Of a DNA stretch of 64,000 bases, positions 37,326 to 49,800 are shown in pieces. The stretch comes from Jackrogersella multiformis (Eukaryota > Ascomycota > Sordariomycetes > Xylariales > Hypoxylaceae). The translations under genes were made by a program, and so were the position numbers. The DNA lies in the NCBI GenBank assembly GCA_902806575.1, contig CADCXD010000010.1, positions 2,728,001 through 2,792,000 of the forward strand, in the 5' to 3' direction. Numbering within the stretch: position 1 is the stretch's first letter; each line of letters starts with the position of its first letter. The notes under the pieces were generated by a model that saw nothing but the letters and a program-made list of their open reading frames with translations, was not told where the DNA came from and searched no databases.

Positions 37326-40300
37326 TTAGTTTTTTTTTTTTAATATTCGTTTTTAAATATATTATATAATTATAAAATCGTAAGGTTTATTAATATATTA
37401 TTTATAAAATAGTTTAATTATTACTTTTATTTTTTTATTAAATATATATTTATAAGGTTTTTAAATTTAATATTTTTTAACCGGTTAATTTTTTTATTTT
37501 ATAAGATACTTTACTTTACTTTAATTTTTAATAAAATTTATTATTCGTTTTATTTAATAATTTTTAAATTTTATTAAAGCTATTATACGTAAAACTTAAT
37601 TAAGGTTAAAAAGTTTTTAATTATTAACGCGATAAAGTTTAATAAGTAAAATATAAAACGAATTATATATTTTTTATTTCTTAAAAAAAGTAAGTTTTAT
37701 TACGGTAAAGGAAATTATTTATTAAATCTTAAAAAAACTTAAAAGCTTTTTATTTAGTTTTTTAACGAAACGTTTAATTTTAATATTTTTTACGTTTAAT
37801 ATTATAAATTAATTTATTTTAAAAATTAATATATTTTTTTATTTATTAACGGTTTTATTTTAAATGTTTTTATATATATTAATATATTTATATTATTTAA
37901 TATATATATAACTTATTTTCGAGATTATATAAAATATTTATAAAAGGATTATAAGTTATTAAATAGTAATTATAATTAATATAAAAAAAGGTAAGTTATA
38001 TTAATAAAAAAGTAATGTTATTATAAATAAATTTTATAATTATAAATAAGTTTTTTTAATTATTTATTTCGTAATTAACGAAGGTTTTAAAATAAACTTT
38101 TAAAATTTAATTAAAACGTTTTATTTGCTTATTAATTTACGGGTAAAATGTAATATTTATACGAGATTTAATATTTATTAATTTAAAAAAGTTTTTTTAA
38201 ATGTAAAACGTAAACTTAAAATTTTTATTAAAAATGATGTTTAAAGGTATATCGTGTAATTTTTAATATTATTTAATAAAAGTTTTAATTAAGTTATTAA
38301 TTTTTTTTTTAAAAAAATAAATTTATTATTACTTAAATAAAGTTATAACCGTTTAATAAAAAAAGGTTAATAATAAAATTTATTATTATTATTAATTAAA
38401 GATATTTATATAAAACGTAATAAAAGATTTTATTTTATTAACATTTTAAATAACTTTATATATAATTTCGGATAATATTTTTAATGTTTAATTATTAAAA
38501 GTTTTAAGTGATTAATTTTAAGGTTTTATTTATTTTTATATATCCGGCGATAAAAATATTATATTTAATAAAAATAATTTCTTTTTAAAGTTTTATAAGT
38601 ATTTAAAGTCTTTTCTTTTAATATAAAAAGTTATTTTATAAAGTAATATCTTTAAAAAGATTTTTAATTTATATAATATATTTTAAATTATTAATAAATT
38701 TTTTTAATCGTTTAATAAAATCGGGAACTTAATTAAATGTAATAAAATTGTAAAGTTTTTTTAATATAATAAAAATAATTATTAAAAAGGTAAATAAAGT
38801 TCCTTAAAAATATAAAAAATATTTATTTTATAAAATTAATTTTATAAGTTAATTTTTAGCTTTTTTTTTAAGTTAATATTACGATAATTTTAAGAAAATA
38901 TTAACTTTATTATTTTACTTATTTAATCGGTAATTAATTATAAATTAATATAATAAAAGTTTTTATATTTATTAAGTTTAATGTTAATTTAAAATTTTAA
39001 TTATTATAAAATAAATTAAGTTTTAATAATTTAAGTAAATTTTAATTTAATATTTAATTCTTTTTAAATATTAATGCTATTTTTTAAAAAAGTTTATTAT
39101 AATTAATAATTCTTTATTATAAATTTTATAATTTATTTTTACCGGTATAAGTTTATTTTATTTATTTTTTTAAAAAAAATAACGTTAATAATATAATTTA
39201 AAGTATTAGTTTCGATATAAGTTTATCTCGAAAAGTTAAAATAAACCATAATAAAGGCTTAAGTAAAACGAAATTTAAGTTTTTTAAAAAATCTACTTAT
39301 TTCTTTAATTCATTTTTAATCTTATTTATCTTTTTTATTTACATTAATAATTAATTTTATTATTTTAAAAAACTTTTTTTATAAATTATCGATAAAAATT
39401 TATAAAGTTAATAAATTGTTAAGATTTTTTTAATAATTTAAACGTTTTTTAATTATTAATATAATTAATTTTATTTTATATTATTAAAATATTATTAACT
39501 TTAATAATATAATTAAAAAAGTTTATTTTCTAAACTTTTTAAAAGTATTTTTACGAATTAATTATAAGGTAATGTTTTATGAGTTTTTTTAAGACTTTTT
39601 TAATAATTTTATCGTATTTTTTTATAATATTTATATAAATAAAAAGGTTATTTAAATATATTAAAAAACTTAAATCGATAAGGTTTTAAAAGATATTATT
39701 TATTATGAATTAAAAAGTTATAAGAATATTAATTAATTTAAAAGGTATAATTAAATATTCGAAGAAATTATATTTATATTGAAAAGTTATTTTTTATTTA
39801 TTTTCTTTTTTAATTTTAGTAAGTTATTTCGCGGTTTTAAAGCGAGCTTATAATTTAAATATTAAAAGTATAAAGTACCGGATAAAAATAATATTATTAT
39901 TTAAGCTTTTATAATTTATTTATAAATATTATAAGTGTTATATAAGATAAAATTAACTTTTAAATACGTTTATTATTAAACATTTTATTTAATTATAATT
40001 TTAACGTATTAAATTTTCTTTTATTTATAACGTAAAAAGGTTTTTAAAAAGGCGTTTTTCCTTTTTAAAGATCGATAATATAATCTTATAATTAATAATT
40101 TAAGAAGTATTATTTTATTTCTTTTATTATAATATATATAAATTTACGGAATTCTTTAAAACCCTTTTTTAATATTTTTTATTACCGTTATATTAATTAA
40201 TTTCCTCGGGTTATATAAAGTTAAATTAATATAATATTTCCGATAATAAAAAAAATTAAACTTAATTTCTTTAAGATTTAAGAAAACATTTATAGGTTTA

Positions 40301-43177
40301 TAAAATTTTATTTATTATTATAATATAATAATATTATATTTATTATTTAAAGCGTTTAATTTAAAGTTAATTTGAAAGAAATGGGTTTTTTAATAATAAA
40401 AAATAAAAGGATTAATATAATAACGTTTTATAAAAAAGATTTAAATTAAGTTAAAAGTTAATACGAATCGTATATATTATTTTTTAATAATCAGTAATTT
40501 TTATTTTTTTATTTTAAAAAAAGATATTATTAAGATTAAGCTTTTTAAATTTAATAATGTTTATATTTAATATTTTTTTATTATATATTAATGTTATATT
40601 AATAATAAGTTTATATCTTAAAGTTAATTTTAAGTAAGGTTTTTTTATAACTTTTATTTTATTTTTAATTAGTTTTTTAATTATTACGGTTCGGTATATT
40701 TTAATTTAATTTAATTATAAAATTTAACGAGGTACGGCGTTAAGGTTATTTAAAAATTTAAATCGGAATCTTTAATTTTTATAATTTAAAAATAAAATAA
40801 TTCTTATAAAATTATATTTATTTATACCTTTTTTTATAATGGAAATGTAAGTTAAGTATTATTATTTTAAGGTCGTTTTATAAAGGAAATTTTATCCGGG
40901 TTTAATAATAAGTCTTTATTATTAATGTTTTTTTTAACGAAATAAGAAAGGGTTTAATAATTATCGCGTTTATAACGTTAATAAGATTTTTTATCCTTTT
41001 TTTATTAATTTATATTTATTTAATTAATTCTTTTTAAGGTATCTTTATTATTAAATTAAATCTTATCCTTTTAATTCAATCTTAATTTACTTTTATTTTT
41101 AAGTTTATTATTATTTCTTAAGAATTAATTTTAACCCGAATTAAAACGATTTTTTTTTCCGCGGTTAATTTAATTTAATTTTAAAGGTTTTTAAATTAAA
41201 ATAAGCTTTTTTTTCCCCGAAATACTGGGATTAGTTAATATATTTTTACATATTTAACCTATTTCTTAAATAACGGTAAGGAATTTTTTATTTATATCTA
41301 AAAATCCTTTTTATTTAAAATAAATTAATTTAATAATTTCGTTAAAAAAGATTTTAACGATATGGTTTTAAAATGTCGTTTTAAATTATTAAATTACTTT
41401 ATTAAGGTTTAATAGTTTAATAAAATATTAAGTAACGTCCTTTTAATATTTAAATTTATTTATTTCTTTTAAATTATAATATTTTTCTAAAAGGTTTATA
41501 AAACGTTTTTAAAAGGTAATAACGTATATTACTTAAATATTAAAAACCTTTAATTACGTAATTTAACTTTTACATTATTAATATTATAATTATGTTTTTT
41601 TAAATAATAACGATTTAACTTAATTAATATAATAAAAATCTTTAAAAAAACTTTTCGTATATATTTTTAAATATACTTTAACTTTAATTTATTAAGTTTA
41701 AAACTTTAAAAAGTTTTTATTATCGTAAACGATAAGTTTATTAAGTTATATTAAATTAACGATAATTATAATATAAAAAGAATAAATTAATCGTTTTAAG
41801 GCTTTAAATAATTAATTATTATTACTTTAAGGTAAAGGATCTTCGTTATCGTATAAAGATATAAAATTACCTTAAGATGGTTTTTTAAGGAAAATTTTTA
41901 AGTAATTTAAAGTTTTAAAATTAATTATTAAAAAATTAAAGTTACTTAAGTTATTATTAAGTATTTTAATAACCTTTTTAAGGGGAATTCCTCCCTTATT
42001 ATTTTTAAACATAAAAAGGTTAATTTTAATAAAATAAAATTATATTTAAGCCTTTTTAATCATTTTTTTAATTTAAGTTCGTAAAAAGGATTATAAAAAA
42101 AAATTTATCTAAGTTTTTAAATTAAAATACTTAATAAATGGTATTTTAAAATATATTAAGTCTTTTTAATTAAAAGGATATAATTTAATTGGCATTTTTT
42201 ATATAACACACCTTTTAATGTTATTTAAAATAAAATTAATATTAATTAATTTATTAAAAATAACTTAAATATAAACTTTTAAATTATTAAATTAATAATA
42301 AGTCTTTACGTTAATATATATATAATTTATATATTTTCTTATAAAAAGATTATTAATTTATTATTTTTTATTAAAAATCTTTTTATTTCTTAATATTTTA
42401 ATAAAAGGTTTAAAGGATTTATTAATATTATACCGATTTAATTAAATTATATTATATTAATTTCGGATTTAATTTTTATTAATAACTTAATTACTTATAA
42501 TAATAATAATAAATATTTAAATAATATAATAATTATCGTATATTTTTTAATAAAACTTAATAAATTATATAAAAAGGTTATTAAAATTAATTTTAATATT
42601 ATTAATATTAAAAACGTTTTATATAATTATTTTATAATTTTAAAAATTATAAAAGATTATAATATTATTATTATTAAATTAAAATAATTTAAAAATAAAG
42701 AAAAGGTTTTAAAGCGATATATTTTTTATTTTAAGTATTTTAATAAAAAATTACGTATTAAAACGTTATTTAATTTTAATAAATTCTTATAAATAATAAT
42801 TTTCTTTATATTTACTTTTAACTTTAAGATTTTATAAAAAAATATTATTAAAAACTTAAAAAAATTTTCGTTATTTAATAAAAGAGGTAATTCGAGGTTT
42901 TATAAATTAATAAGTAATAAAGTTAAAATATAAATATTCGGCTTAAATATTTATAAAATAATAAAATATAAAGTTTCTTTTATAATTATAATAATATATA
43001 TAATAATAAAATTAATAAATAATATTAATATAATATATTTTAATAAAAAATTTCTTTAAATAAGTTGGTTATTTATAAGTAATTAAAATAAGGTAATTTT
43101 TAAAAAAGAATTAATTTTTTTTTAAAAAGTATATGTTTTTTTAAGAATAAGATTTTCTTAAAGAAAAAAGAATTATT

Positions 43178-43507
43178 TATAATAAAGATAATAAAACTTA
43201 AAATTATAATTTAATTTTAAATAATAATTTTTTATAATTTTAAAGTTTTTACCTTTTTTTTTTTCTTACGAAAAAAAACGTAATAACTTATATATATATA
43301 ATTTAAATATCTTTTTAAGCGCCGTTAACGCCTTTTTAATTTTATTAATTTAATCTTATATATATTAATTAAATCTTATATATATTAATTAAATCTTCTA
43401 ATTAACCTTAATTTAATAGCTTTATTTTATAAGTTTTAACATATCTTATATTTACTAGCTTATATATATTGATTATACTTTACTTTGTGGAGCCTATCCG
43501 TATAATA
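43178..43507 (-). repeat. Right LTR (5' LTR by inferred orientation)
   Basis: 330 bp, homologous to 37017-37325 throughout. The difference in length is explained by a tandem duplication of about 21 bases (TTATATATATTAATTAAATC, near 43367-43410). Differences from the left copy are mostly G-to-A and C-to-T. The last ~25 bases next to the gene are hardly mutated. Confidence 0.9.
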
Positions 43508-44574
43508 GTAACATTCAGCTCCGCTAGGAGACCTTCCACCTCCAGCAGCAAACTGAAGACAGCATTGCCCTCTTGTAACAGCCTGCGATTCACGTTGACG
43601 CATACCGAGGCATCACCGAGGCATCGATTCATCGTGGCCCTGTAGCCCGTCTCGGCCTGCTGTACTTCTACCACTAGAAAAGGTGCCCACATCCCTATTT
43701 GGCTAACTATAAGACTGTTCTGCAAACTGAGACAGTTTTTTCCTTTCCAGAAGACCCTGTCTGCCAGTGCCTCAACTCCATATCCGAACGTGATATCAGG
43801 TTTCGGAACGGCCATGATAATCTGCTGAATGTCCGGATGTTTGACGAGAGTATGCAAGTCGAATGTAATCATCTCAAGCGATTTTATCGGGACAACCAAG
43901 TGGTCTGGCTGCAACTTCAAGCTAGTCAATACCGTGTCTGTTAGAGTGGCAGTTGTCGGATTTGCGTTAGTCGCCTTCATTACAATCCGGGAATGTCGTT
44001 TCTTGAACACATCTAGAGAAGCGGTTTCTTCTTTACGCCGAAAGTTAAGTCGGTCGATGAGATTCATGACCCAGGGTGGAGTATGGGGGTAATCCTGTGA
44101 GGATAGCAACTTAATCCCAAGATAAGACAAATAGTGATCCCGATAGTTACGTTTCTTCATGAGGTATAATCTACCGTAGAGGAGGTGGTTGGCGCTTGAG
44201 TAGGATGCCGCATTCTGTTGACTGGAGGGTACCTCTGGCATTGTTTTTGGTATGGAGCCGGACTTGGTGATGTCTTGATCCATGCTAGAACACCGATTAA
44301 GCCATTCGATAATGGAGGCACGGCGAGTCTCGGGATTGTTAGTTGTCGGCAACAAGTCGTCTACTGTGCTAAAGGAATGCCGCTTCAGGGTTGTTGGACG
44401 TCGCTTCATTGTATTCGCGAGATACTCTGCGAGAGTAATCGCGGGAATCTTTTCCGGAGATGGCGGTGGAGGCTGTTCAGAAGCAGTATTCATTGACTTT
44501 TGATCGGTGCTCTCGTTGCAGTTGATGAAAGATGGATGAGAAACACCCTTGGTGATGCTACCGGTGTAATTCAT
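43480..44574 (-). pseudogene. 5' part of a PD-(D/E)XK nuclease-like (DUF7924-type) gene, cut by the retrotransposon
   Basis: Single exon from the ATG at 44574. Residues 1-355 are native; the last eight residues and the stop (43480-43482) come from LTR sequence. The core has PKPDITFGYG (Asp260), PFLVVEVQQA (Glu303, Gln305) and MNRCLGDASVCVNVNRRL, the pattern of fungal DUF7924/PD-(D/E)XK-like proteins, which usually read IEFK where this one has VEVQ. The N-terminal 130 residues are polar and Ser/Thr/Pro-rich. The missing C-terminus is found at 36846-37016 in the same frame, giving an original length near 410 residues. The biological role of the family is not established. The truncated frame might still be expressed, but it lacks the C-terminal helices. 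Confidence 0.8.
43508..43512. repeat. Target-site duplication GTAAC, right copy
   Basis: Follows ...CCGTATAATA at the end of the right LTR and is identical to 37012-37016. Confidence 0.85.
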
Positions 44575-45484
44575 GGTGAAAATAGCTATGCGAGGCTATA
44601 TTAGTGGTAGGCAGTGATTGGAAGGGCAGCTTTTGCTTTAGGTAAGGTTCAGATCCTTGAGAAGGGAACCTTCGTAATAAGTTAAATCATACGTATCATG
44701 TAGCACCACGAAAGAAAAAATTTCATACAGCTCTGATATTAATATATTAAATATCGTACTGAAAACTGACCTCCTGGTACCTAGATAGACATATCACATT
44801 TACATCCATATAAACGAAACATTCAGATGAGTTGAAATACATGTATTCTAGCCTTGGGAATCGCCTAGCTGGAAGTACCTCGGCTTATGTTCCAATTCCT
44901 AATTAATGCGTTTGCTAATACCAACCACCTAGTCAAAGCTCCCGAGACAATAGATGTAGACTTTATGATATTCTTACCAACATGAAACGCCGATATGTAC
45001 CTAGTTATAGCGAGTGAGAAGGGGTGTTTTATGAAATAATCGTTATCGAGGTAAGTTTAGGAGAGACTGCCCCCATGGTAGTTTAGGCACTCAAAATAAA
45101 ATAGGGGCTAATGGGTGGTTAGAATAGGGGCGCCTATGCACGCGGATCTACCATGCAAAAATTACTACGTTTAATCTTACATATTATATTTTCACGGTCC
45201 TAGGGCATTCTACGTTCGTATCGAATTGCTCACTCCTGAATTTATATTACCTATTTGTTGCAACCAACAGAGGCAGGGCGAGGAAAGAGAAATACTAGGT
45301 ATGGAAATAAATGGAGAATGAAAGACAGATAAGTCTTCTAACCCAATACCTAAGTAAACCTCTCGATAATGATGATGAAAACTTTCATTCGCTATGTACC
45401 AAACTAATTAAACTAATTAGCTTTCGGAACCTCCCATGAAAACACCCTCTATAACATATTATTGGGCCCAATTTCGAGGGACTT
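44575..45484. other. Intergenic
   Basis: Promoter side of the split gene and 3' side of the DUF1996 gene. No feature recognised beyond a CCTAGATAG/GGTACC motif near 44778. Confidence 0.4.
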
Positions 45485-46926
45485 CTACATGGGCATGGAC
45501 ATTCCAGGAAGTTCGGTGAGCCCTGTCGATTAGTTAGAGTGCTGAAACAATAGATATAATGGCGGGCCAACTTACATCCGTCCTCATCTTCGTTCACAAC
45601 CTTCTTCACGGCGCATGACTTGGCAGTGTTGATGTTCTGAGTTAGAAGGTTTGCGCATTTGGCGCCCATGCATCCAGAGGTATCCATGGCGCGCTGGAGG
45701 GAGTCGCCCTTCCATCCGAAGACGTAGTCGGCGTGCTGACCTAATCCGGTGTTGTCTCCCGTGCTCAGGTAGAAAGGTTGAGATCCGTCAGCGGGCCATT
45801 CGGACTTGTCGTTGAACTTAGTAGTGTCCCAGACGACTTCGTACATCAGCTGCGGAATTCGGACCTGTTTTTAATTGCGGATTAATTTCAATTCATTGTG
45901 CTGTTTCGTAGATGATCAACCTACTGGGTGAGTCGATGGGCAAGACCCTCCTAAGCTGAGGAAGTTGGCCGGGCCGGTCGTAGGATAGGCGACGTGGTCT
46001 TGGTGGTTGGGGCTGTCCAGGTTCTTACCATCCCAGCAGCTAATTTGGCCGTTAGTATCTTTCCGGACCAGACGAAGAGCAATAACGGGTAGCTTACGTC
46101 GGGAAAACAATGTTGGATCGAATGCCACCGAGGCATGGCTTGCTGGGCAGAGCCTCAGTGTCGACGCTGTATTCATGATTAGTCAACCTGAGTACTAGAG
46201 GCTAAAAGTAGAGCGCTAACTAACTTGTTGTCCATGCAGGGGGCACCAACATCACCTCCGTAGTTGGGTCCTGTGTAGCAACGGAAGCAGTTTTGCCTCT
46301 TTAGGGTCTGGTCGGGTCTCGATCGCATTAAAGGATCGCCGGAAAGCATACGGAAACCCTAGATCTAGCGGTCAATTTCGTCTCCCCACATTATGACTCT
46401 GGCTGGACAGAACTAACCGGCTTGAAAGCGGTAATTTGGCCTGGTTGGGCTGAAACATAGTATACAAGGATACCGCCCGCCGTTTGTGTACTGAACTGGT
46501 CGTTGAACTGGTACGCGTGGCCAAGTTGGGGAACACGCTTATAGGTACCGTTCTTAGCCTTGAAGTAAAGGTTGGCTGTCCAGTAGTTGCTGAAGTCCTC
46601 GCCTATATAAAAATAAGCACGCCATGGTTGATTCATTCGATCAGGGGACACTAACTGAATTGGCAGGTGGTACAGTCGGCAGTTGCGGAGACATCGCCAG
46701 TAGTCATCGAAGCGTTGAACCCATTCCCGCCCACGATCTGATGGACGTGTGAGGAGGGAATCGCACCAGGGTTGACGAGGGGGTCAAGCCTGTCGATAAC
46801 GACATTCGGGCATCCGAATCGCAGCATGGTGGTGCCGCCGCCGCCGCCAAACTGGGGTGCCGCCTCGGCGAACGCAGCAAAGCTGAGGAGAGTAGTCCAA
46901 AACATTTTAGAAGAACTTGATGTCAT
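45485..46926 (-). CDS. Secreted DUF1996-domain protein
   Basis: Seven exons: 46656-46926, 46418-46602, 46225-46358, 46098-46166, 45925-46039, 45576-45864 and 45485-45522. The six introns are 53-60 nt. The product is 366 residues. A signal peptide is clear after Met8 (MFWTTLLSFAAFAEAAP); the upstream ATG adds seven residues, so Met8 (46905) may be the true start. The DUF1996 signature follows: RLDPLVNPGAIPSSHVHQIVGG, then PGFRMLSGDP, VFPTCWDGKNLDSPNHQDHVAYP and VRIPQLMYEVVWDT. The last exon supplies the conserved WLTELPGM end. Cysteines are numerous, as expected of an extracellular protein. The biochemical function of the family is unknown. Confidence 0.92.
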
Positions 46927-48781
46927 TCACTCTGTTAGATGGTAGGTAGAATGTGTATCAAATGTGACCAAGAGTTGGGCAAGGTTGGATATATGTAGAT
47001 CAAGGCACACATTGGGAGCTAGGCCCTTCCTTTGCTTATTAACTGCCGAATTGTCAAGAATTCTATTAATATCAGCATGGATGGAACCCAACTTATTGGA
47101 TTTCCGAAAAAAGTCTCGGCATGTTATTGTCCCTCTATGATATAAAAGCTTAGAGGCTAATAGTCTCGGGCTAATATATAGTGTGTTCTTGATAGGGCCG
47201 CACCGGGTAAAATGACTGAGGCCCCTTTAGGATTTGGGGCCAATGAGATATTGCAGCTGCTCTTTTGCCGATGATAGGATTCCTGTTAGATATCTTTAAT
47301 CTTTGGAGCGAACCTGATAATAGGAGACAGGCGATTGGGCTGTTAACCTTGATGTAGATTGGGGCAGAGGCGAAACCATCCTACGTCACGGTTCAGCCTA
47401 GGCACTCAAGGGGAATAAGAACTGATCACGAGAACAACCCTCTAGTTGGAGGAATTACAAATACCTACCTAGCACACACTTTCAGAGCAGTATCAATATC
47501 TGTGTTGACCGTTATTGGTTATGATTGTTGCCGGTGCTGGCTTTATTGTGACCCGAGTAAGTATGGGTCGACCATACAGGTCGCCTTTGTGGAAATTTGG
47601 AATAGATCTCTCCTTGGCAACCCGCTAGAAACCTCTCTTGAAACGAATGTAGAATCCCGATCTTGCAAGGAACGGTTAGATACCGGGTGAAAGGCGTAAA
47701 ATTCTTCTGCAGCTATGTGGCTAGGTATGCTGTCTACGTAATTTTTCTTTGCTCGTAGAATATTCCCGAAATTCCTTTTCCCCTGCATAACCCAGATTGG
47801 CCAGATTGATGATACTTCAACTTTCTATATCCACACCGCACTTGGGGATCAGGACATCTTTCGTGAAGCTAGGTGGTAGATGCTTAACCTAGGTTGCAAA
47901 TGACGCACTGAGGCCCAGGGATATATATATATGATACCTTAGTCACCGCCGCTTTCTGGAAGATTGGATTATACCTGGCGAATAGGTAGATATCAAGTGT
48001 TTATAGACCTATTGTCTTTGGTAGCCTTCACGAAGAGATAATTCTGTTTGTAGCCTTAACGATTAAAGCCACTCTTCCGCGTTCCGGCTCAGATTAAGTC
48101 TAACCTAAGGTTGAATCTATAGCAATCCGATTTGATAGCCGATACCTAGGTACTCAAGATGATTTCTGTGATAGCTCCAAGTAGTTCCAGATTAAGAATC
48201 ACAACAGTCATTTTCGATTTGGAGCATTTTGAGAAGAGTTACGGAAGCTTCGTATGGAAGAAAACTGTTACCCCACATGGGACATAAAAAGGGGCGCTAG
48301 CACTCGGGTCATCAAACTCAGTTGTCTTTCTCATGTCGAGTATTTAAGTCTATACCTAGTAATATGTAGCTATATCTTGGGGCTGGAACTAGTGTGCCGT
48401 GACAAGTGGTACGATATGCTCAAGAACTACTAGTATGTGGCCTTTTTAGCACTGGAAATATGTACAAGTGAAGAGCCTGGTAATACAAACAGAGTTCCTC
48501 TTCCCCTTCTCCTAGATAGGTGCCTGTGATCATTTTATATACATAATTATATTTCTTGTCATGCGTCGGGGAACAGGTGTGTTTGGACGTGTCACTGGGC
48601 GAAAAGTAGCAAACATAGGCTTGCTATAAGTTTATTAGACACAGGATGCATTGAAAGACCATTGACGCCTTATCCTTTCATAATAGCTTGGGGCCTTAAA
48701 CCCCCTTTACATGACGCTAGAGGCTCCTGATAGTGAAGCCCTGGGTACTCTCCACTATATATTCACAATGTGATCTACATC
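46927..48781. other. Intergenic
   Basis: Spacer of 1.85 kb with no supported gene. Contains CCTAGGTACTC near 48144 and otherwise nothing distinctive. Confidence 0.4.
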
Positions 48782-49800
48782 TTACAAGAAATCCTCTGCA
48801 TATTCCTCGTACTGATTTATGAATTCCTCCTTATCAGACTCATTGTCCAATCTCTTATCAATGAGAGTTATCTGTCCTTCTTCCACGTATGCCTTTTTGA
48901 ATGCAGAAAATAACACTGGACTTATCTGATAATGGGGTATAAAAAGTTGGTTATTGCCAGTTACCATTGCACCCTTGAATGCTTGATATTAGATATGTCC
49001 TGGAAGTCGAAGGTCCCACGTACGGATCCTCCTCCGGTTGGTATACCCAACACGAATTCGACGTCATCGCTTCGAATTTCAGCACCCCAGTGAATGATAG
49101 CATAAGCCTTCCTCATCGAAGCCGCCACGCTACTGGTATCTATACCTAGGTGCTCTATAGAATCTAGATAGAGGGGAAATTTTCGCAAAACCTCTCCTTT
49201 GTGAACTGCCCGTCGTGCTTACCAAGGTATGTTCTTGTTAGGCAATGCTCATTAATGGCAAGGTCAAGAATTTGTCGCATGACCCTAGAGTCTTGGGCTG
49301 AGTTTCTATCACGGTGATAAAACTGATTAACCAATGCTTCTCTAATGACCTTTGGTAGTGAGAGAATGCGATCCATCTGGACTAACCTAGAGTCTCGGGT
49401 CGGGTGCGGACCTGTGTTGGAAACTTCGCTAGATTTGTCCCCCAGAAGTCATCGTCTGTTTCATGGATGATCGCAGATAGGTGTGGAACTCGAACATTAT
49501 TCATGATTGTGTTGTTGTTGTCTCATTGTTGGAAGGCGGTTAGAACGGCACGATGTAGCGCATACCCGTTCTTCAAATTTGTCCGGAGTCTTCCATTTCC
49601 ATCGTGCTCTTTCTTCATAGCCAGAGGGCATTTAACCTGTTCAGATATGCATCCTTATAAACCTTTACCAATTTCTACCATATCTTGGTGTTCCGGACGG
49701 CCTAATTCCCAGCTTGCATCTTCTCGTAGAGAGTGCCTGGGACATTGAGGGTGGCCCAATTGTCATCTTGGAGATGGGTGATCCGACATGGTTTGTCCGA
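48782..49800 (-). pseudogene. Degraded DUF3669-family gene
   Basis: Pieces of one fungal DUF3669-type protein lie in order but in different frames. From 5' to 3': MKKEHDGNGRLR (about 49625), VRVPHLSAIIHETDDDFWGT (about 49470), MDRILSLPKVIREALVNQF (49376), DLAINEHCLTRTYLGK, KFPLYLDSIEHLGID (49180), MRKAYAIIHWGAEIRSDDVE with FVLGIP, and IPHYQISPVLFSAFKKAY (about 48930) with an acidic end. Frameshifts lie near 49390 and 49190, a stop occurs near 49510, and a segment seems lost near 48965. The 5' end is uncertain. DUF3669 proteins are of unknown function and multiply in ascomycete accessory genomes. Confidence 0.7.

Larger units (their letters stand above)
37017..43507 (-). mobile_element. Complete RIP-mutated LTR retrotransposon inserted in a gene
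   Basis: A 6491-bp element bounded by direct LTRs (37017-37325 and 43178-43507) and a GTAAC target duplication. The interior is extremely AT-rich, with almost all CpA converted to TpA, and has no usable open frame, so it is dead. A 13-T run just inside the left LTR (about 37330-37342) is the complement of a polypurine tract, so the sense strand is probably minus and the right LTR is the 5' LTR. It is the same family as the element at 1-5241, in opposite orientation. It lies inside a nuclease-like gene whose halves are otherwise open, so insertion and RIP are probably recent. Confidence 0.92.

Noticed and set aside
43480..43507. Natural C-terminus of the nuclease-like gene (IIRIGSTK)
   Set aside because: These codons lie in LTR sequence that aligns with the other two LTRs; the native C-terminus is across the element at 36846-37016.
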